A stretch of DNA of 64,000 nt from Cylicocyclus nassatus (GCA_958299035.1 CATQJL010000316.1:90604443-90668442); one strand, 5' to 3'. Shown: positions 45,530 through 59,846, counted from the stretch's first letter. The notes: a model not told the origin generated them from the letters alone. Translations and numbers: made by a program.

Positions 45530-48396
45530 TCAGATTTCTCCCCGTCTCCGTTGATTCATCTTGTTCCGGGGATCGGTGATACTGTACCAGTCTTCACTCT
45601 CTTCCCTCAAATTAGCATCCTTTGCTTTCGATAGTTTTGGATCTTCGTCTTCGGCTTCAAATTTGTGGACCATCCTATGGAACAGATAATATGCAAAACT
45701 CTCCTTATGCACCAACACACAAATCGGATTGTCTTACCATTCATTTCCCACGATGTCCTCTGCGTCCAGATCTATGCCAAACTTCTTTTCTTCCTCTTCA
45801 CCTTCCTTCTTTTCTTCATCTTCTTTGATCTCTATTTTCTTGTCGTGTAAGATAGCAGACTGATTTGATGCAGACAAGCGCTTCTTAAATCGCTCCAGCA
45901 GGCTCATAGTCTAAATTAAAACTGACCTAGATTCATTATTTTGGACCGCCCAAAATACTTCGAGTCATACAGCTTGCTTATGAAACTTGCCAAGAATTGC
46001 TTTTTAGAAATGACTGAAAAACTTCTGCGGTGTTTCCCGTCAGAAAAATTTATCGAGTTTCTCGCCATTACAGTACTTGCTCAGGTTTTCTCAGATACTT
46101 TGCCACACATACTTCAAAGTTAACTCATGGAAGCTGTGTAAGTCAGAGCTAACTACTACGGAATTCCAACTATTGCCAAAGACCTTGGCTTTTTAGATTT
46201 TTCAACCTCACTCATGGTAAAGAGGACAAAAATTTGTAAAATCGCGATAATAGCTAAAAAATCCACTGCCAGTATTGAAGGATGTTGTGAATCAAGGTAT
46301 GATTCAAGAATTAGGATTGATTTCATGAACAGGAGTTTGAAGCTATCCCGGTCACAATCTGTCGGATCTGCGCTTGTAAAGCAAAGAATCCGTTTTCCTT
46401 CGATATATCTGGAATTTTGCCCTTTACCGCGTCTCTACAGTAATCGACAATTGGAAGCAATGCGACCCTTACATGGTCATTTCAAAACTGCTAATAGAGG
46501 CAATACCGTCGTGAATGTGGAAATCATATTCTATTATATTTTTAGCGAGAAGAGTGATCGTGGATGAACGCCAGGAAGGCTTTGTAAGAATAGTTGTTCT
46601 CACCTGTTCTTCTCGATGCGGATCTTTTGTCCTCACGATGTTTTTGGATTTTGATTTAAATTTTAGCTTCAGACTAGTATACATTTGCATTCCTTCAGTC
46701 TGCGGCTCTTCTGTAAAATTAACATTCGCGTTTATCAAACAGTCAGTTGTAAAACTCACCCTCCTCTTTATCATCTTTCTCTTTAGGCTTTCTTAAGGCT
46801 TTTACATACTCTTTCTGCATAGCTTTCAGCTCCGTTTGCATTGCTTCCCTAAATGCTGGGATTCTTACAATAAAAACAGAGTGAGAAACGCTTACATCTT
46901 TTCTTTTTCTTGTCTTTTCCGCTCCTCATCAATCATTCTCTCAAAATCTTCATCCTTTCCATCATCATCGACTTCATCTATCTAAATGGAGAAGTATGGC
47001 AGGGTCTAGCGAAGGAAAGATAAAAATTTAGCGTTGTGACTGAAGATGATATAGTCAGAGAGCGTACCTTTCTCTTCGCTGCAAATTTTGCTCGCACAGC
47101 TGATACAGATGTCGTGTCGCGTTCGACGTCTTCATTCTCAAAATTTCAACTACATAACTTATTGCATAATGACGTCTGTAGAATAAATGTTAATGAACAT
47201 ACTGGATCATAGTCCGCCATCTCATCCGCAGTTACAGCCACTTGCTTGCTGAGCTTTTCGTCGGCAAGTATATCGTGAGCGGACTTTCCCTTCTTTTTCA
47301 GTTGCTAAGCATGAATAACGTTGGAACTCCCAGAATTTATCAAGATGTCACTAACCTGATTTACTTGTTCCACTTCCATTTCATCCTCTTCCGCTTCATC
47401 ACCAAACGACAATAGATTGAGCTTTTTCGTCTCAACAGTTTTCTTCTCTTTTTTCTTCTCTTTCTTCTCTTTGACACGTTCTCTAGAATTCTAATTACAA
47501 AGAAAATGATGGACTTGATGAAAAGCAAACCTCGGCTTGATGTCGTCAAAAGGATTGGTCAATATCTCAGCTCCAGTGATTTTATGGATGGTCATGGGTC
47601 TTTCATTATCATCTACTCCACATTCTGTCATTTTCAACATGTTGAAGACTGTGTTCCCCACAATCTATAATCGAGCATCAGCACAAAGAAGAAACTGTCA
47701 CTACTTTGTGGACAGAAAAAAGATTTTTTTTTCAACAAACTCAAGTATGGAGACAATAAAGGCTAAGAATTTAGTCCTCCATAAACTACCTTGCCAAAGA
47801 GAGTGTGCTTCTTGTCCAAATCGCGAACATCGTTACCAACTGTGAAGAAAAACTGGCTACCATTGTCATCTTTACCAGCATTCGCCATCCCAACAAGCCC
47901 TCTGCGATTAAACCGCAATCGCTGGTGGAACTCATCCTAAAGGTTTGATGTAAGGATGCACTGGTTGTAAAGTCAGAAATCAGCACTATATATAAAACAA
48001 AGGATTTACCTTGAACGGTCTACCGTAGATGCTCTCACCGCCGCGGCCGGTTCCAGTCGGATCACCGCCTTGTATGATGTAATCTGAAACGTCAAAGTTC
48101 TCAAAAATGTTTAGTGTTACGATGGGTCCTCGTATGTAATGTATCATACAAAAAAAAAACAAAATTTGAAGATTACCTTTGACCAATCTGTGGAAAATCG
48201 TGCCATTATAGTATTTTTCCATGCACAGTTGTATGAAATTCCGGCAAGCTAGTGGGCATTCCTTCGTCCATAGCTCAATCTCAATGTCACCAGCTGTAGT
48301 GTGCAGAATCACCTGAGTAGCATAAACAAATGTGCTCTCCTGTACAGAGAAAGTGACGCAAACAAAAATAAGTTCCAGATGGAGGCGGCTGCCCAT
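45530..48396 (-). CDS. cyn-16: Spliceosome-associated cyclophilin CWC27 homologue
   Basis: CWC27 (SDCCAG10) is a nuclear cyclophilin-fold protein of the activated spliceosome. Twelve exons on the - strand: 48177-48396, 48010-48083, 47790-47936, 47531-47664, 47356-47482, 47203-47304, 47068-47136, 46896-46981, 46760-46863, 46604-46710, 45738-45910, 45530-45674. All phases agree and give 495 residues. The cyclophilin domain includes [79 protein letters not shown] and [14 protein letters not shown]-like NPFDDIKPR and a Lys/Glu-rich tail follow, ending [16 protein letters not shown], the CWC27 C-terminal signature. The catalytic Arg is replaced by the family's usual HRLVK pattern, and a WSQFFFT-type Trp is not visible. 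The first about 27 residues ([19 protein letters not shown]..) look unlike the family's start, so the true first exon may lie upstream, joined at the CTGTACAG acceptor at about 48,340. Confidence 0.93.
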
Positions 48397-49812
48397 TCAA
48401 AGAGGCGTGTGCAGGCGTAGGCCTTGATGATAAAACTCAAACGCGCCCGCATGGCAGAATAAATTGACCGTCTTCGTCAACCAGCCTTTACCCGACTATT
48501 TACCCTTGACTCCCAATTAACAGCAATGCTTAAAAGTAAATTCATGAGCTTAAATGCATCATCGAGCACTACTTCTACTATTTGACTTCCTGGTGTTGCT
48601 CAAAAATAGCTAAAATTTCTTAAAGGCAGCGTCCATGCAGCTCTGGACCTATGGGGCTTTTACGTGGAAAGTACTTTTGGAGCCCTAACTAAAACACTGC
48701 CCAGGCGGCAGCTCATATAGTGCTCTAATGGCTGAGATATCCCCCTCGAAACTGGCCCCCGCGAACGTATACGCATGGATTCATGGCAGTTTCGCGCCAG
48801 GATCCACGCTTTGCGCCATGAATCCATGCGAAACACGGTCGCGGGGTCCAGTTTCGAGGGGAATATCTCAGCCGTCAGAGCACTACTTGAGCTGCCGGTT
48901 TGGCAGTGGCTTAGTTAGGGCCCCAAAATTACTATCCACGTGAGATCCCCATGTGTCCAGACTTGCCTGGACGCTGCCTTTAAGTCGGAAAGCAATGAAC
49001 AACTGCAGTATATACACTTTTCCAAAGCAAAATCCTGTAAACGGGCGAAATGACCTCACAATGCATACTGTGTTGTAATCTATCATTTGTTTGAAAGTCC
49101 TCGAATAAAAGCGAGTTTTTGTGCTTCAACCGAATGTCTATTGACTTATCAACCTGATAAAAACCAGACCAATATAAGCCAAGCCTACGGCAGAAATTTC
49201 AAGAAAACAATTAGAACGCATTCCATGAGGTGTATGGACCACAGATCCTCATCACACAATTGTCTTCGCTTTGGTATAGATGATTGATTCGAAAATCACA
49301 TTATTCTGCACATTAGTATTCATCAGTGCAATCAAAACATCTACAAGGTAGGAATGAGAACGATTTTTTTGAATGAAGAAGCGTGGCATTTTTTGGGCAT
49401 TGGCCAGGTCCCAGCAGAAGAGTTTTGAACGACATTCTCATCAAGCTCACTTTGAGGTTAAAAGGAAGCGTGGACAAGAGATACCTTACAAAGCTGGTTG
49501 ATTGGATTTCTAACATGGAAAACTATTTTGATTGCTCACAGGACTGAACAAGTCACTTGCAGGATTTAATAACCAGAAAATCAAGTAAGTGATGATGTAG
49601 GATTCAAGGAAAAAACTGAACAAAAAAGTGTAAAATAACCTTTCAAGAAAAAGCGGAACTGACCTTTCCTGTCGTCAACGGCTCATTTATATACTGTGTA
49701 CTCATTTTGTCCTTCAAATACTTATTCATAATGGTATTAAACAAGATTGTCTTTCAAGTACTAGTAAGACGACCATTGTACCTTGTGTGGAAACAAATAT
49801 TTTTAAAAATCG
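48397..49812. other. Intergenic between cyn-16 and tpi-1
   Basis: Holds the TTAA foldback at 48,620-48,983 and presumably cyn-16 promoter sequence on its left side. No other gene is supported. Confidence 0.5.
48620..48983. mobile_element. TTAA-ended foldback element, copy 2
   Basis: TTAAAGGCAGCGTCCATGCA to CTGGACGCTGCCTTTAA, close to the copy at 20,241. Same central CATGGATTCATGGC stem and same near-full-length palindrome. It lies about 220 bases upstream of the cyn-16 start. Confidence 0.82.
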
Positions 49813-49818
49813 TTTATT
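49813..49818 (-). promoter_or_regulatory. tpi-1: Poly(A) signal of tpi-1
   Basis: AATAAA on the - strand about 160 bases after the tpi-1 stop codon, within A+T-rich sequence. Confidence 0.6.
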
Positions 49819-49980
49819 AAGTTAGTGGGATGCACGATAATGCATTAATACAATAACAAAACAAATTCTAAGAGTCATCTCATCTCTAACTGCCACCATT
49901 AACTATGAATTCGGCAGAGATAACAATAAAAACACTAGGCAAGCTCAGAACCGGGAATATTATGCAATCCTTCAACAATC

Positions 49981-52253
<2,273 letters not shown>

Positions 52254-52503
52254 GTTCTAAACGTCCAACTGAACCATACTCGTCTTCAATGAGCTTGTGA
52301 ACTTGAGCGATCACTTTCAATCAATAATGAGCAAGAACTTTCCCAGTTGTTACTAACAATCACAAATTAACCAGTTTGAGACGCAGATTTTTGTAGCATA
52401 AATCTAAAAATCAGCGACATATGCAAAGTTTGCTACTGATTATTGGATTAGCTATTGTAGGGCGCTATGCATGTGACAGCAGAGACAAATCAAAATCATC
52501 TCA
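52254..52503 (-). other. tpi-1: tpi-1 upstream region
   Basis: About 250 bases between the tpi-1 start and a TTAA element. Likely contains the promoter. No TATA box or operon-type arrangement can be recognised. Confidence 0.35.
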
Positions 52504-52965
52504 TTAAAGGCAGTGTCCGGGCAAAAACTCGATTTTGAGATTTTGTGCTTACCCGGGCCTATTCGCTATGCTGAATCCGAAAATCCACATTGGAGAGCGC
52601 GAAAACGACGAAAAACGGCCCTAACACTGGAGGGAAATCAGCAAGTGGGCGGGGTCTTCCCCACTGTGAATTCACGCTTCCAGCTTCCAGAGCAATTTTC
52701 TCGAATCCGTTAACCGCCCTGACATCACTACCGAACAAGTGCAAACGAATGACTTGAAACCGGAATCAAAAAGATCGCCCCCGAAGCTGGGAGCGTGAAT
52801 TCACAGTGGGGAAGACCCCGCCCACTTGCTATTTCCCTCCAGTGTTAGAGCCGTTTTTCGTCGTTTTCGCGCTCTCCAATGTGGATTTTCGGATTCAGCA
52901 TAGCGAATAGGCCCGGTTAAGCACATAATCTCAAAATCGAGTTCTTGCCCGGACACTGCCTTTAA
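52504..52965. mobile_element. TTAA-ended foldback element, copy 3 (variant)
   Basis: TTAAAGGCAGTGTCCGGGCA to CCCGGACACTGCCTTTAA, TTAA on each side. Arms of about 190 bp (AAAATCCACATTGGAGAGCG, AGTGGGCGGGGTCTTCCCCA) are almost perfectly complementary around a short loop near 52,730. Only the terminal 20 bp resemble the copies at 20,241 and 48,620. Confidence 0.82.
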
Positions 52966-52989
52966 AGCACCGTCTACCCAAGATTCGAT

Positions 52990-53335
52990 ACCGCATGATA
53001 CCGAGGCCCAAATAATGGCCAGCACCGCTGCAAAAGATGAATTCCCAAGCGGAAAAATCGCCCCGGAAGGTAGAGGCGATGGTGATTGCTCCGCCTATCA
53101 ACGTGGATGTCTCAAAAACTAGTCCGTAATTGAGCGCGAAAGTGTCCAAAATTGTCGAACATCCGCGTAGTGTTATGTTTACCAGCCTTTCGACAATTTT
53201 GGACAAATTTGAGCTTAATATCGAAGTTTAGACCTCACGCGTTAATGTGTGGAGCGAGCACAGCTGCTTCTATCTTTGAAGCGGTTTTCCGCTTCGAATA
53301 TCATCTTTTGCTGCGAGGTGGGCGTTCACTTGCTT
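52990..53335. repeat. Inverted repeat centred near 53,170
   Basis: GTGTCCAAAATTGTCGAAC and TTCGACAATTTTGGACAAA form the inner stem. The outer arms contain CAAAAGATGAATTC and GAATATCATCTTTTG, and GCTCCGCCTATCAACG/GTGTGGAGCGAG words. Abuts the TTAA element. No clean ends. Confidence 0.5.
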
Positions 53336-53780
53336 AGAAGCCCTACTACTGTACATATCAAAACTTCATCGACCTCTCTCTACATGGTGGACAGTGCCTT
53401 CAGGGACGGGGGGACGAGGGACAGATAGTAGAAAATGAAGTTGACCTAATCAAAAATCAATAGTGAACAAAAAAGAATGTAGTGCACGTTACAACAACGC
53501 GGTAATACCCAACACAGAATACTTTGCTCTACAATCATTTATTTACTGCTGTCGCATTGTCGCTTCAGGAGGAGCCGCGTAAAGCTGTATAACATTCTAC
53601 CATCTCTGTGTTTTTTCCAATGGAATTTTCTTTTTTGCTTTCTTATAAGATCCATAGAGCAAGTGATTGGAAAAATTTCATTCAGTCAGGTAGAAGAAGC
53701 GTCTTACACAACAGCGTCTTAGGTTACTATGTTACGACATCAAATGAACTCCAACAAACAAAAAATGTTGATGCCCACCC

Positions 53781-55616
53781 CAGAGGTGCGATAGGGGGAG
53801 CCAAGTCTCCCCCTACCTTCACTTTTGAGCTGGTACGGGGTGACCACCTTCACTTTTGGAATAAAAAATTTTTCGCTGGACGACAAAGAAGGAAAATAAG
53901 CAAAACAAACGCAAAAAAGATTATTGAAAGCATATATTTATGTATACGGCGGCATATATATTTAAAATAAAGGTTTTTAGTAAATGGTGTATTTGGAAGT
54001 AAAGCTTAGCAAAACTATACGGATTTTATTAAGCAAATTATGTTATAACGTATAGCGAAGGAAGTAGGTCGATCCAGGCAGTAACGGCGGAGAACCAGAA
54101 TTTTGAATATTTAAATAGTGAAAAATCATGCGAAATTTCCACTGTTATAAATCTGTTGTTTGAAAATGTCAGCAGTTGCGACTTCATAGGTTTTGAAGAG
54201 TAGATGTTGCTCTATCAGCTAGTGAAGGAATCGGGTCGATTTAAGAGATAGTCGTTGAAAACCAGAGTTCTAAAACTTTACGCCATTTTTGCGTGTTTTT
54301 TGACTGTTGAGAGTTAAACTCTTATAAATCTTGAATGTGGAAGTGTATGATGTTGCGACTTCATAGGTTTTATAGAGTAAGGTTTGCCTTATCAGAATAT
54401 GTCTTGTCCGTTCCGATCCATCGAAACACCTCCGAGATCCAGAGTCATGAAAAAGCAGGTAAAAAAGAGCTTTTTGAACTTCAACAGCTCATAACTTCTT
54501 CAGAACTGCATGAATCATGTTGCGACTTCATAGGTTAGATTCCTCTCATCAAGGGCTTTCAGATGATATATAATATGTGGGGGTTTAGAGCCTCCTGCGA
54601 ATTATGACCGGGGGGGGAGACTTTTTAGGCCAAAGTCTCCCCCTCGCCCATTTTAATGTATTGGCTGGAGGCTGCCGGGGGAGACTTTGGCCTAAAAAGT
54701 CTCCCCCCCGGGCATATGCCGTAAGAGGCGCGAAACCCCCACATATTATATATCATCTGAAAGCTCTTGACGAGAAGAATCTAACCTATGAAGTCGCAAC
54801 ATGATTCGTGCAATCCTGAAGAAGTTATGAGCTGTTGAAGTTCAAAAAGCTCTTTTTTACCTGCTTTTTCATGACTCTGGATCTCGGAGGTGTTTCAATG
54901 GATCGGAACGGACAAGACATATTCTGATAAGGCAAACCTTACTCTATAAAACCTATGAAGTCGCAACATCATACACTTCCACATTCAAGATTTATAAGAG
55001 TTTAACTCTCAACAGTCAAAAAACACGCAAAAATGGCGTAAAGTTTTAGAACTCTGGTTTTCAACGACTATCTCTTAAATCGACCAGATTCCTTCACTAG
55101 CTGATAGAGCAACATTTACTCTTTAAAACCTATGAAGTCGCAACTGCTGACATCTTCAAACAACAGATTTATAACAGTGGAAATTTTGCATGATTTTTCA
55201 CTATTTATTTATTCGAAATTCTGATTCTCGGCCGTTACTGCCTGGATCGATCTACTTTCTTCGCTGTACGTTATAACAAAATTTGCTTAATAAAATCCGT
55301 ACAGTCCAACAAACTTCTACTTCCAAATACACCATTTACTAAACACGTCTATTTTAAATTTTTATAAATAAAATTTATAGATATTTTTAATATTCATCGT
55401 ATCTGTGGCCCTAAAGAGGGCCGTTGGGTCGACGTTAGACCTAGAAAGATAGCTCCGTTTGTCCGTTCTATCCTCCCCCCGCACCTCCCCCCCCCCCCCC
55501 CGTCGACGTTTTTGGGAGGTGAGTGTCCGACACTACCACCTTCACTTTTGGCCGGCCAGTGGTAGCTGAAACCACCTTCACTTTTGGGGGACCCGGCTCC
55601 CCCTATCGCACCTCTG
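53781..55616. mobile_element. 1.84-kb hAT-type foldback element with perfect 8-bp target duplication
   Basis: Both ends read CAGAGGTGCGATAGGGGGAG inward. The flank GCCCACCC at 53,773-53,780 is repeated exactly at 55,617-55,624. CAG-initial ends with 8-bp duplications are the hAT hallmark. Inside, arms of about 660 bp (from about 53,970 and 55,340) are near-complementary around a centre near 54,665, flanked by GGGGGAGACTTT..AAAGTCTCCCCC words. The right side has about 150 bp of extra sequence (55,350-55,500) with a long C run. No transposase is encoded, so it is non-autonomous. Confidence 0.88.
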
Positions 55617-55624
55617 GCCCACCC

Positions 55625-57522
55625 TGTCTGTGTGACGGAAGCGAAAGAAAAGTGTGCTAAGTCATACCGAGAATGATCTTGCGACGAGACGACAAAACAG
55701 TGACGCCATGATCAATCGCCTTTTTGGGGTTTGTTTTCTGCGCCACCTAGCAAATTCATTAGCTCTTATCTATTTGGCTTGTTAGAAAAAGTGTTTGCGA
55801 ATTGACAACGTCTGACAAGAGCGCGTATTTCAGTGAGACTAATTCTTGGATCGAGAGGAGGGGTGATGGAATAAGCACTCTTACGCGACTGTAAATCTCA
55901 AGTTGGACTGAATAGCTAAGAATTGCATAAATGGAAAGGTAGCAAAGTGAAGCCATCATCGTGCTAATCATCGAAAGATTTTCGATACATATATATGCCG
56001 TAGTTGCACAGTTCTGTTCACTGTGCTTGCACTGTGACAGCACTTTGCACTCTCGTTCGAATAAAAAAGTGGCCTAGACGCAAGATGATATGATTTAGAT
56101 AAGTGGGCTTGGAGGTTTCGGGCAGTAACCCGTACCACTTTCATTTTAAGAAAATTTTTTTTTCTTAAAGTCAAGGAAATGGTTCATCGTCCATAAGGAA
56201 GGAATTCTCTGCAAACCGATCAAAACATAATAGCTAGAAATCATGTTTCGATGTGGCGCATTTTTTGGATATACCATAATAAGAAATGATTGAAAAATCG
56301 GTAGTTTATGGTAACCAAGAAAATGTGCCACCCTTGTAACTTGTTTCCTAATTTGCATCACACTTATTTTGATCGGTTTGCAAAAATTTCCCTTTCAAAT
56401 TGTCGGACGATAAAAGCCCGTTTCTTTTTATGAGAAAGTTCCTCGAAAAAGAGTTGTAATAGTGCGTGGAATAGCGTCCAATGAAATTGCAGCCGTGGAG
56501 AATGTTGCAAATGTAAGTGTGATCTCTGACTGATAGAGAAGAAGTAGAATTTATGAAATTGGATGGCTGAAAGACGGGGATGACATGAGCAACGCTGCAC
56601 GTTAGTAGGCCGTCAAAACTACGAAATGGCGGCCAACTCGGAATCGATACGAGGACTAACAGCAAAGAACGTTTCGGGAACACCGGCAATCTCGAATGTT
56701 CGTTGTGATTAAGTGGTCTTTTGTCTCTTCAAGAGGATCATTTCCGCTTTACGTGTTCGCTTATCGATCACTGCAATTGTCACTGCAAAAATACTAGTAT
56801 TGCACAAGTCGATGTCAAATTTGTGAACTACATCTGCGCCCTTCCGATTTCGATTGCATCATTAAACCATTGAATGAAACAAAGAACTTGAAATACAGCC
56901 TTGATTGAGAGAAGTGCAGTTATAAAAGTTGCAAGGATGTAGCCAACGCTGCAAGAGGCTTGGAACCAGGGCCCGGCATGCGTTGTGGTAGATTTTTGAA
57001 AGCGAAGTTCCCCCTGATTTTGCAAATTTTTGCGAAGTCCCCACTCACATGAACTAGTAAGAAAACAACAACAATCTGCAACAACAACAATATAACAGCA
57101 ACAACAATTCTTTAAAGAACACTTGTTAAAGGACGTCTTGGCTGGCATGTGATTTGAGCGCCATATCTATCAGTTCGTATGTTTACACTATTTGCTCGGA
57201 AAAAGAGGAGAGCCAATGGTTTGATTTGCTCTTTCCACTATATGATAGACTTTTGAGCGACCCAAATCAATAAGGTCCGAAACTTATGTGTACTTTCGAT
57301 ATTTATGCTCGATGGTCTAAAAACCTGCAAATTCGGCGACGGGTATAAGGACACAAAGTTTCTGAAATTTTTTAAATAGTGTAGTTTGGAGTAATATTGT
57401 ATGACACAGCCCAAAGTCGGTGTCATGCGGTCACCTGTGCGTTGTAAACAAGCCATTTGTTCATGTGAGCATCATTTTGAATTTGGCGCGCTTGGGGAAA
57501 GTACACAAGCATGTCATTCATG
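55625..57522. other. Intergenic with possible receptor-like fragments
   Basis: See the - strand entry at 55,800-57,150. Otherwise A+T-rich with no mobile-element ends identified. Confidence 0.35.
55800..57150 (-). CDS. Possible multi-exon serpentine (chemoreceptor-like) gene or remnant
   Basis: Several - strand open stretches carry hydrophobic segments of transmembrane length: CSVGYILATFITALLSIKAV and FQVLCFIQWF near 56,830-56,970, and ICIENLSMISTMMASLCYLS plus IYAILSYS near 55,890-56,020. The latter sits between a CTGTCACAG acceptor and a CGC|GTAAGA donor. I could not chain the exons in one frame or match a specific receptor family, so this may be a decayed gene. Nematode seven-transmembrane chemoreceptors often look like this. 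Confidence 0.25.
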
Positions 57523-57647
57523 TATAAGCTCTTCCAAGACGAAGGCGGTCGCTTCGATTGCAACGTGGTTGTGACGCGGCTGTGACGCAGCCGTGTCACA
57601 GCCGCGTTGCAATCGAAGCGACCGCCTTCGTCTTGGAAGAGCTTATA
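57523..57647. repeat. Near-perfect palindrome, 43-bp perfect arms
   Basis: Arms 57,523-57,565 and 57,605-57,647 are exact reverse complements (TATAAGCTCTTCCAAGACGA outermost). A second short GTGACGCGGCTG/CAGCCGTGTCAC stem sits inside the loop. No target duplication is evident. Confidence 0.85.
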
Positions 57648-58159
57648 GCATGTACCTACCAATTTGATAGTTACCATATCTCGAGGTCACTCATATGTAT
57701 ATTTAGCAGGTTTTGCGACACTCCCTTTGCTTCTACTCCTAAAACAAAATTCACTTTGGCTTCAAACCATCTGTGTCTGGCCCTGCTCGGATCCGCTTTG
57801 CATTGCCATAACAAGCTCGACTATGTGGGCAACAAGTTTGTACTTGTGAATCACAGTATAAACCTGTATGAATCTTTGATACTTAGAGCCATGTGCTCTG
57901 GTGACCCTTCATTTGAGCGATATAAGAGAACACAACCTTCACCAAAAAATAACAGAATCATTCGCGGCGAAGCCCCGGATGTTAAGACCACTACTCTATT
58001 GGGGTGAATGTGAATGAAGTGACTATAGTGAAGAATATCACAAAAACCCCAGGAAACTAAAAACTGCGTCTTTATAGCATTCTTTGAGCTAAAAACGAGG
58101 TGATGTGAATTTCCATAGAACAGGATAATTTCTCAACTGATCTTTTCTTAGACTACGAC

Positions 58160-59846
58160 TGAGTTTCAAAAACTCACGAGAGCTATTGGAATCAAAAACA
58201 CAGGGAGGAATCCTCTCACCCCTTTTGTTTTTACTTTATACAGCCGACCTGCCTTCGTTCATCAAAACCGACCCGAAAATCCATGTGCAGATTTTTGCGG
58301 ATGATCTTAAAGTTTACGCTTGCTATGGAAAAGAGGAAAGAGAAGAAGCCTACGAAGCCCTTTCTTCTTCCATAGAAAGAGTGAATATGTGGTCTGAGAT
58401 GTGGGATCTGCCCTTAAATCTTTCAAAATGCTCAGTTATGCACTTAGGCGACGCCAGTACTCACCTCAGGTCATATATCTGTGATGGTACTGAGCTTGAG
58501 TACCGAAACATCGTGAAAGATTTAGGCGTTTTTGTTGATGATGCTCTCAAATTTACTGCACACTATGTTTCAGTCGTCACCAAGTCGCTGGCATCGCTGT
58601 TTATGCTTCTACGTAGCATTCACAGTAATGAACCTGGACTTTTCGTGCGTTTATACAAAACATATGTCTTACCGCATTTGGATTATGCTTCACCTGTTTG
58701 GAGTCCTTATTTAAAAAAGCATGTGGTGAAGCTCGAAAAAGTTCAAAAAGTTTTTACAAGGATAGTCTTCTACAGATGCTTCCCTAACCCTGAATACCCT
58801 CGTGCATTACCGTCCTACGGTGCTAGGCTTGCAGTTTTGAAACTGCATAGTTTGAAGTATAGACGTAATGTGAACGACTTGGTGTTCTGCTTTCGTATCC
58901 TAAAACTAGAAACTAAATTACGAGCCAGTAAATACTGGATCTTTAGGCCCAGTGGAGAGCGTACAGGTGGGTTTAATTTGCACTACAGGAAACTAGGTAA
59001 AAAATGCTTTTTGCAAACTTTCAACTCGTATTTCTGTCGAACCACAAGATGGTTAAGCCTTTTACCTCAAGAAATAATTTCTAGTAAAAACGCATCCTCT
59101 TTTCGCAAAAAGTTAAGATCTATAAATGTACTGGAATATTTGCATACCAGTGCGCCACCTCTGCTTCGCAGACGCTCGCACTGGCCTCACTATCTGTATG
59201 CCTTACTCATTCCCACAATAATAACATTGAAACTCACCGCGCTATGCAGACTATCATGAATGATTCGTAAACAACTACTCATTTCTAAGACTTTTTCATG
59301 TGAGATCGGTAATTTCCCGTGAATGAAACTTTTCCCAGAAGAACAAATGCAAATTTAAAACGGTTTTTGGACTTTTCATGGCTTGGTAGTCGCCTTGAGG
59401 ACAGTGATCACCGTGGGCCACATCACTGTGCAAAAATTTTCACAAATGATCAGGTAAACTCTTGGCAAATTAAAGTTTACGCAATCGATTCTTTTTGGCG
59501 CCACCTTCGTAAAGTAATAAACTTTTATTCACTTTTCTGTGCTAAAGTCCATGGTTTGCACATTAGCTTATTAAACGTACTCATGATTTTGCAAAAAGTG
59601 CTGCTACAGCATAGTTTTGCTGGCCAGAAGTTAAGTGGATCCGTCTGAAACGCAATTTTTGAAGGATCCATTCAATGGATCCGCTCGTGCTTTTGCATAG
59701 TGGGCTTTGATGCTGGTAGCATACGCCGTGCAAAATTTGGGCTCGGGACATTGGCTGGAACACGCTCTACGAATTTCGTAACGGACAGACACACACACAT
59801 ACACACAGACAAAAGACGTAAACAACCCTTAGCCCGTTATTATAAG
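58160..59846 (+). mobile_element. 5'-truncated CR1/jockey-like LINE with 3' tail
   Basis: Comprises the RT part-frame, a 3' untranslated region and a tail with GGACAGACACACAC, ACGTAAACAACCCTTAGCCC and GTTATTATAAG. The 59,157-59,846 portion equals the three additional units downstream. The left limit is approximate. Confidence 0.8.
58186..59259 (+). CDS. Non-LTR retrotransposon reverse transcriptase, C-terminal part (357 codons)
   Basis: Encodes the later half of a LINE reverse transcriptase. Visible: motif QGGILSPLLFLLYTADLP (residues 6-23) and the catalytic IFADDLKVY (about 36-44, the YxDD box as FADD). Then LPLNLSKCSVMHLG, KDLGVFVDDALKFTAHY and the thumb-type YKTYVLPHLDYASPVWSPY with VQKVFTRIVF and LKLHSLKYRR. 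The order is that of CR1/jockey-group elements. The frame opens from a TTG at 58,186. Earlier RT motifs and the endonuclease are absent, so the element is 5'-truncated. The C-terminal codons overlap a hairpin (59,157 on) that also heads the copies downstream. As the frame is otherwise intact, the copy is fairly young but cannot be autonomous. Confidence 0.9.
   Translation: MESKTQGGILSPLLFLLYTADLPSFIKTDPKIHVQIFADDLKVYACYGKEEREEAYEALSSSIERVNMWSEMWDLPLNLSKCSVMHLGDASTHLRSYICDGTELEYRNIVKDLGVFVDDALKFTAHYVSVVTKSLASLFMLLRSIHSNEPGLFVRLYKTYVLPHLDYASPVWSPYLKKHVVKLEKVQKVFTRIVFYRCFPNPEYPRALPSYGARLAVLKLHSLKYRRNVNDLVFCFRILKLETKLRASKYWIFRPSGERTGGFNLHYRKLGKKCFLQTFNSYFCRTTRWLSLLPQEIISSKNASSFRKKLRSINVLEYLHTSAPPLLRRRSHWPHYLYALLIPTIITLKLTALCRLS

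Noticed and set aside
57558..58007. 149-codon frame before the LINE
   Set aside because: Its first part is one arm of the palindrome and the rest shows no reverse-transcriptase or endonuclease motif.
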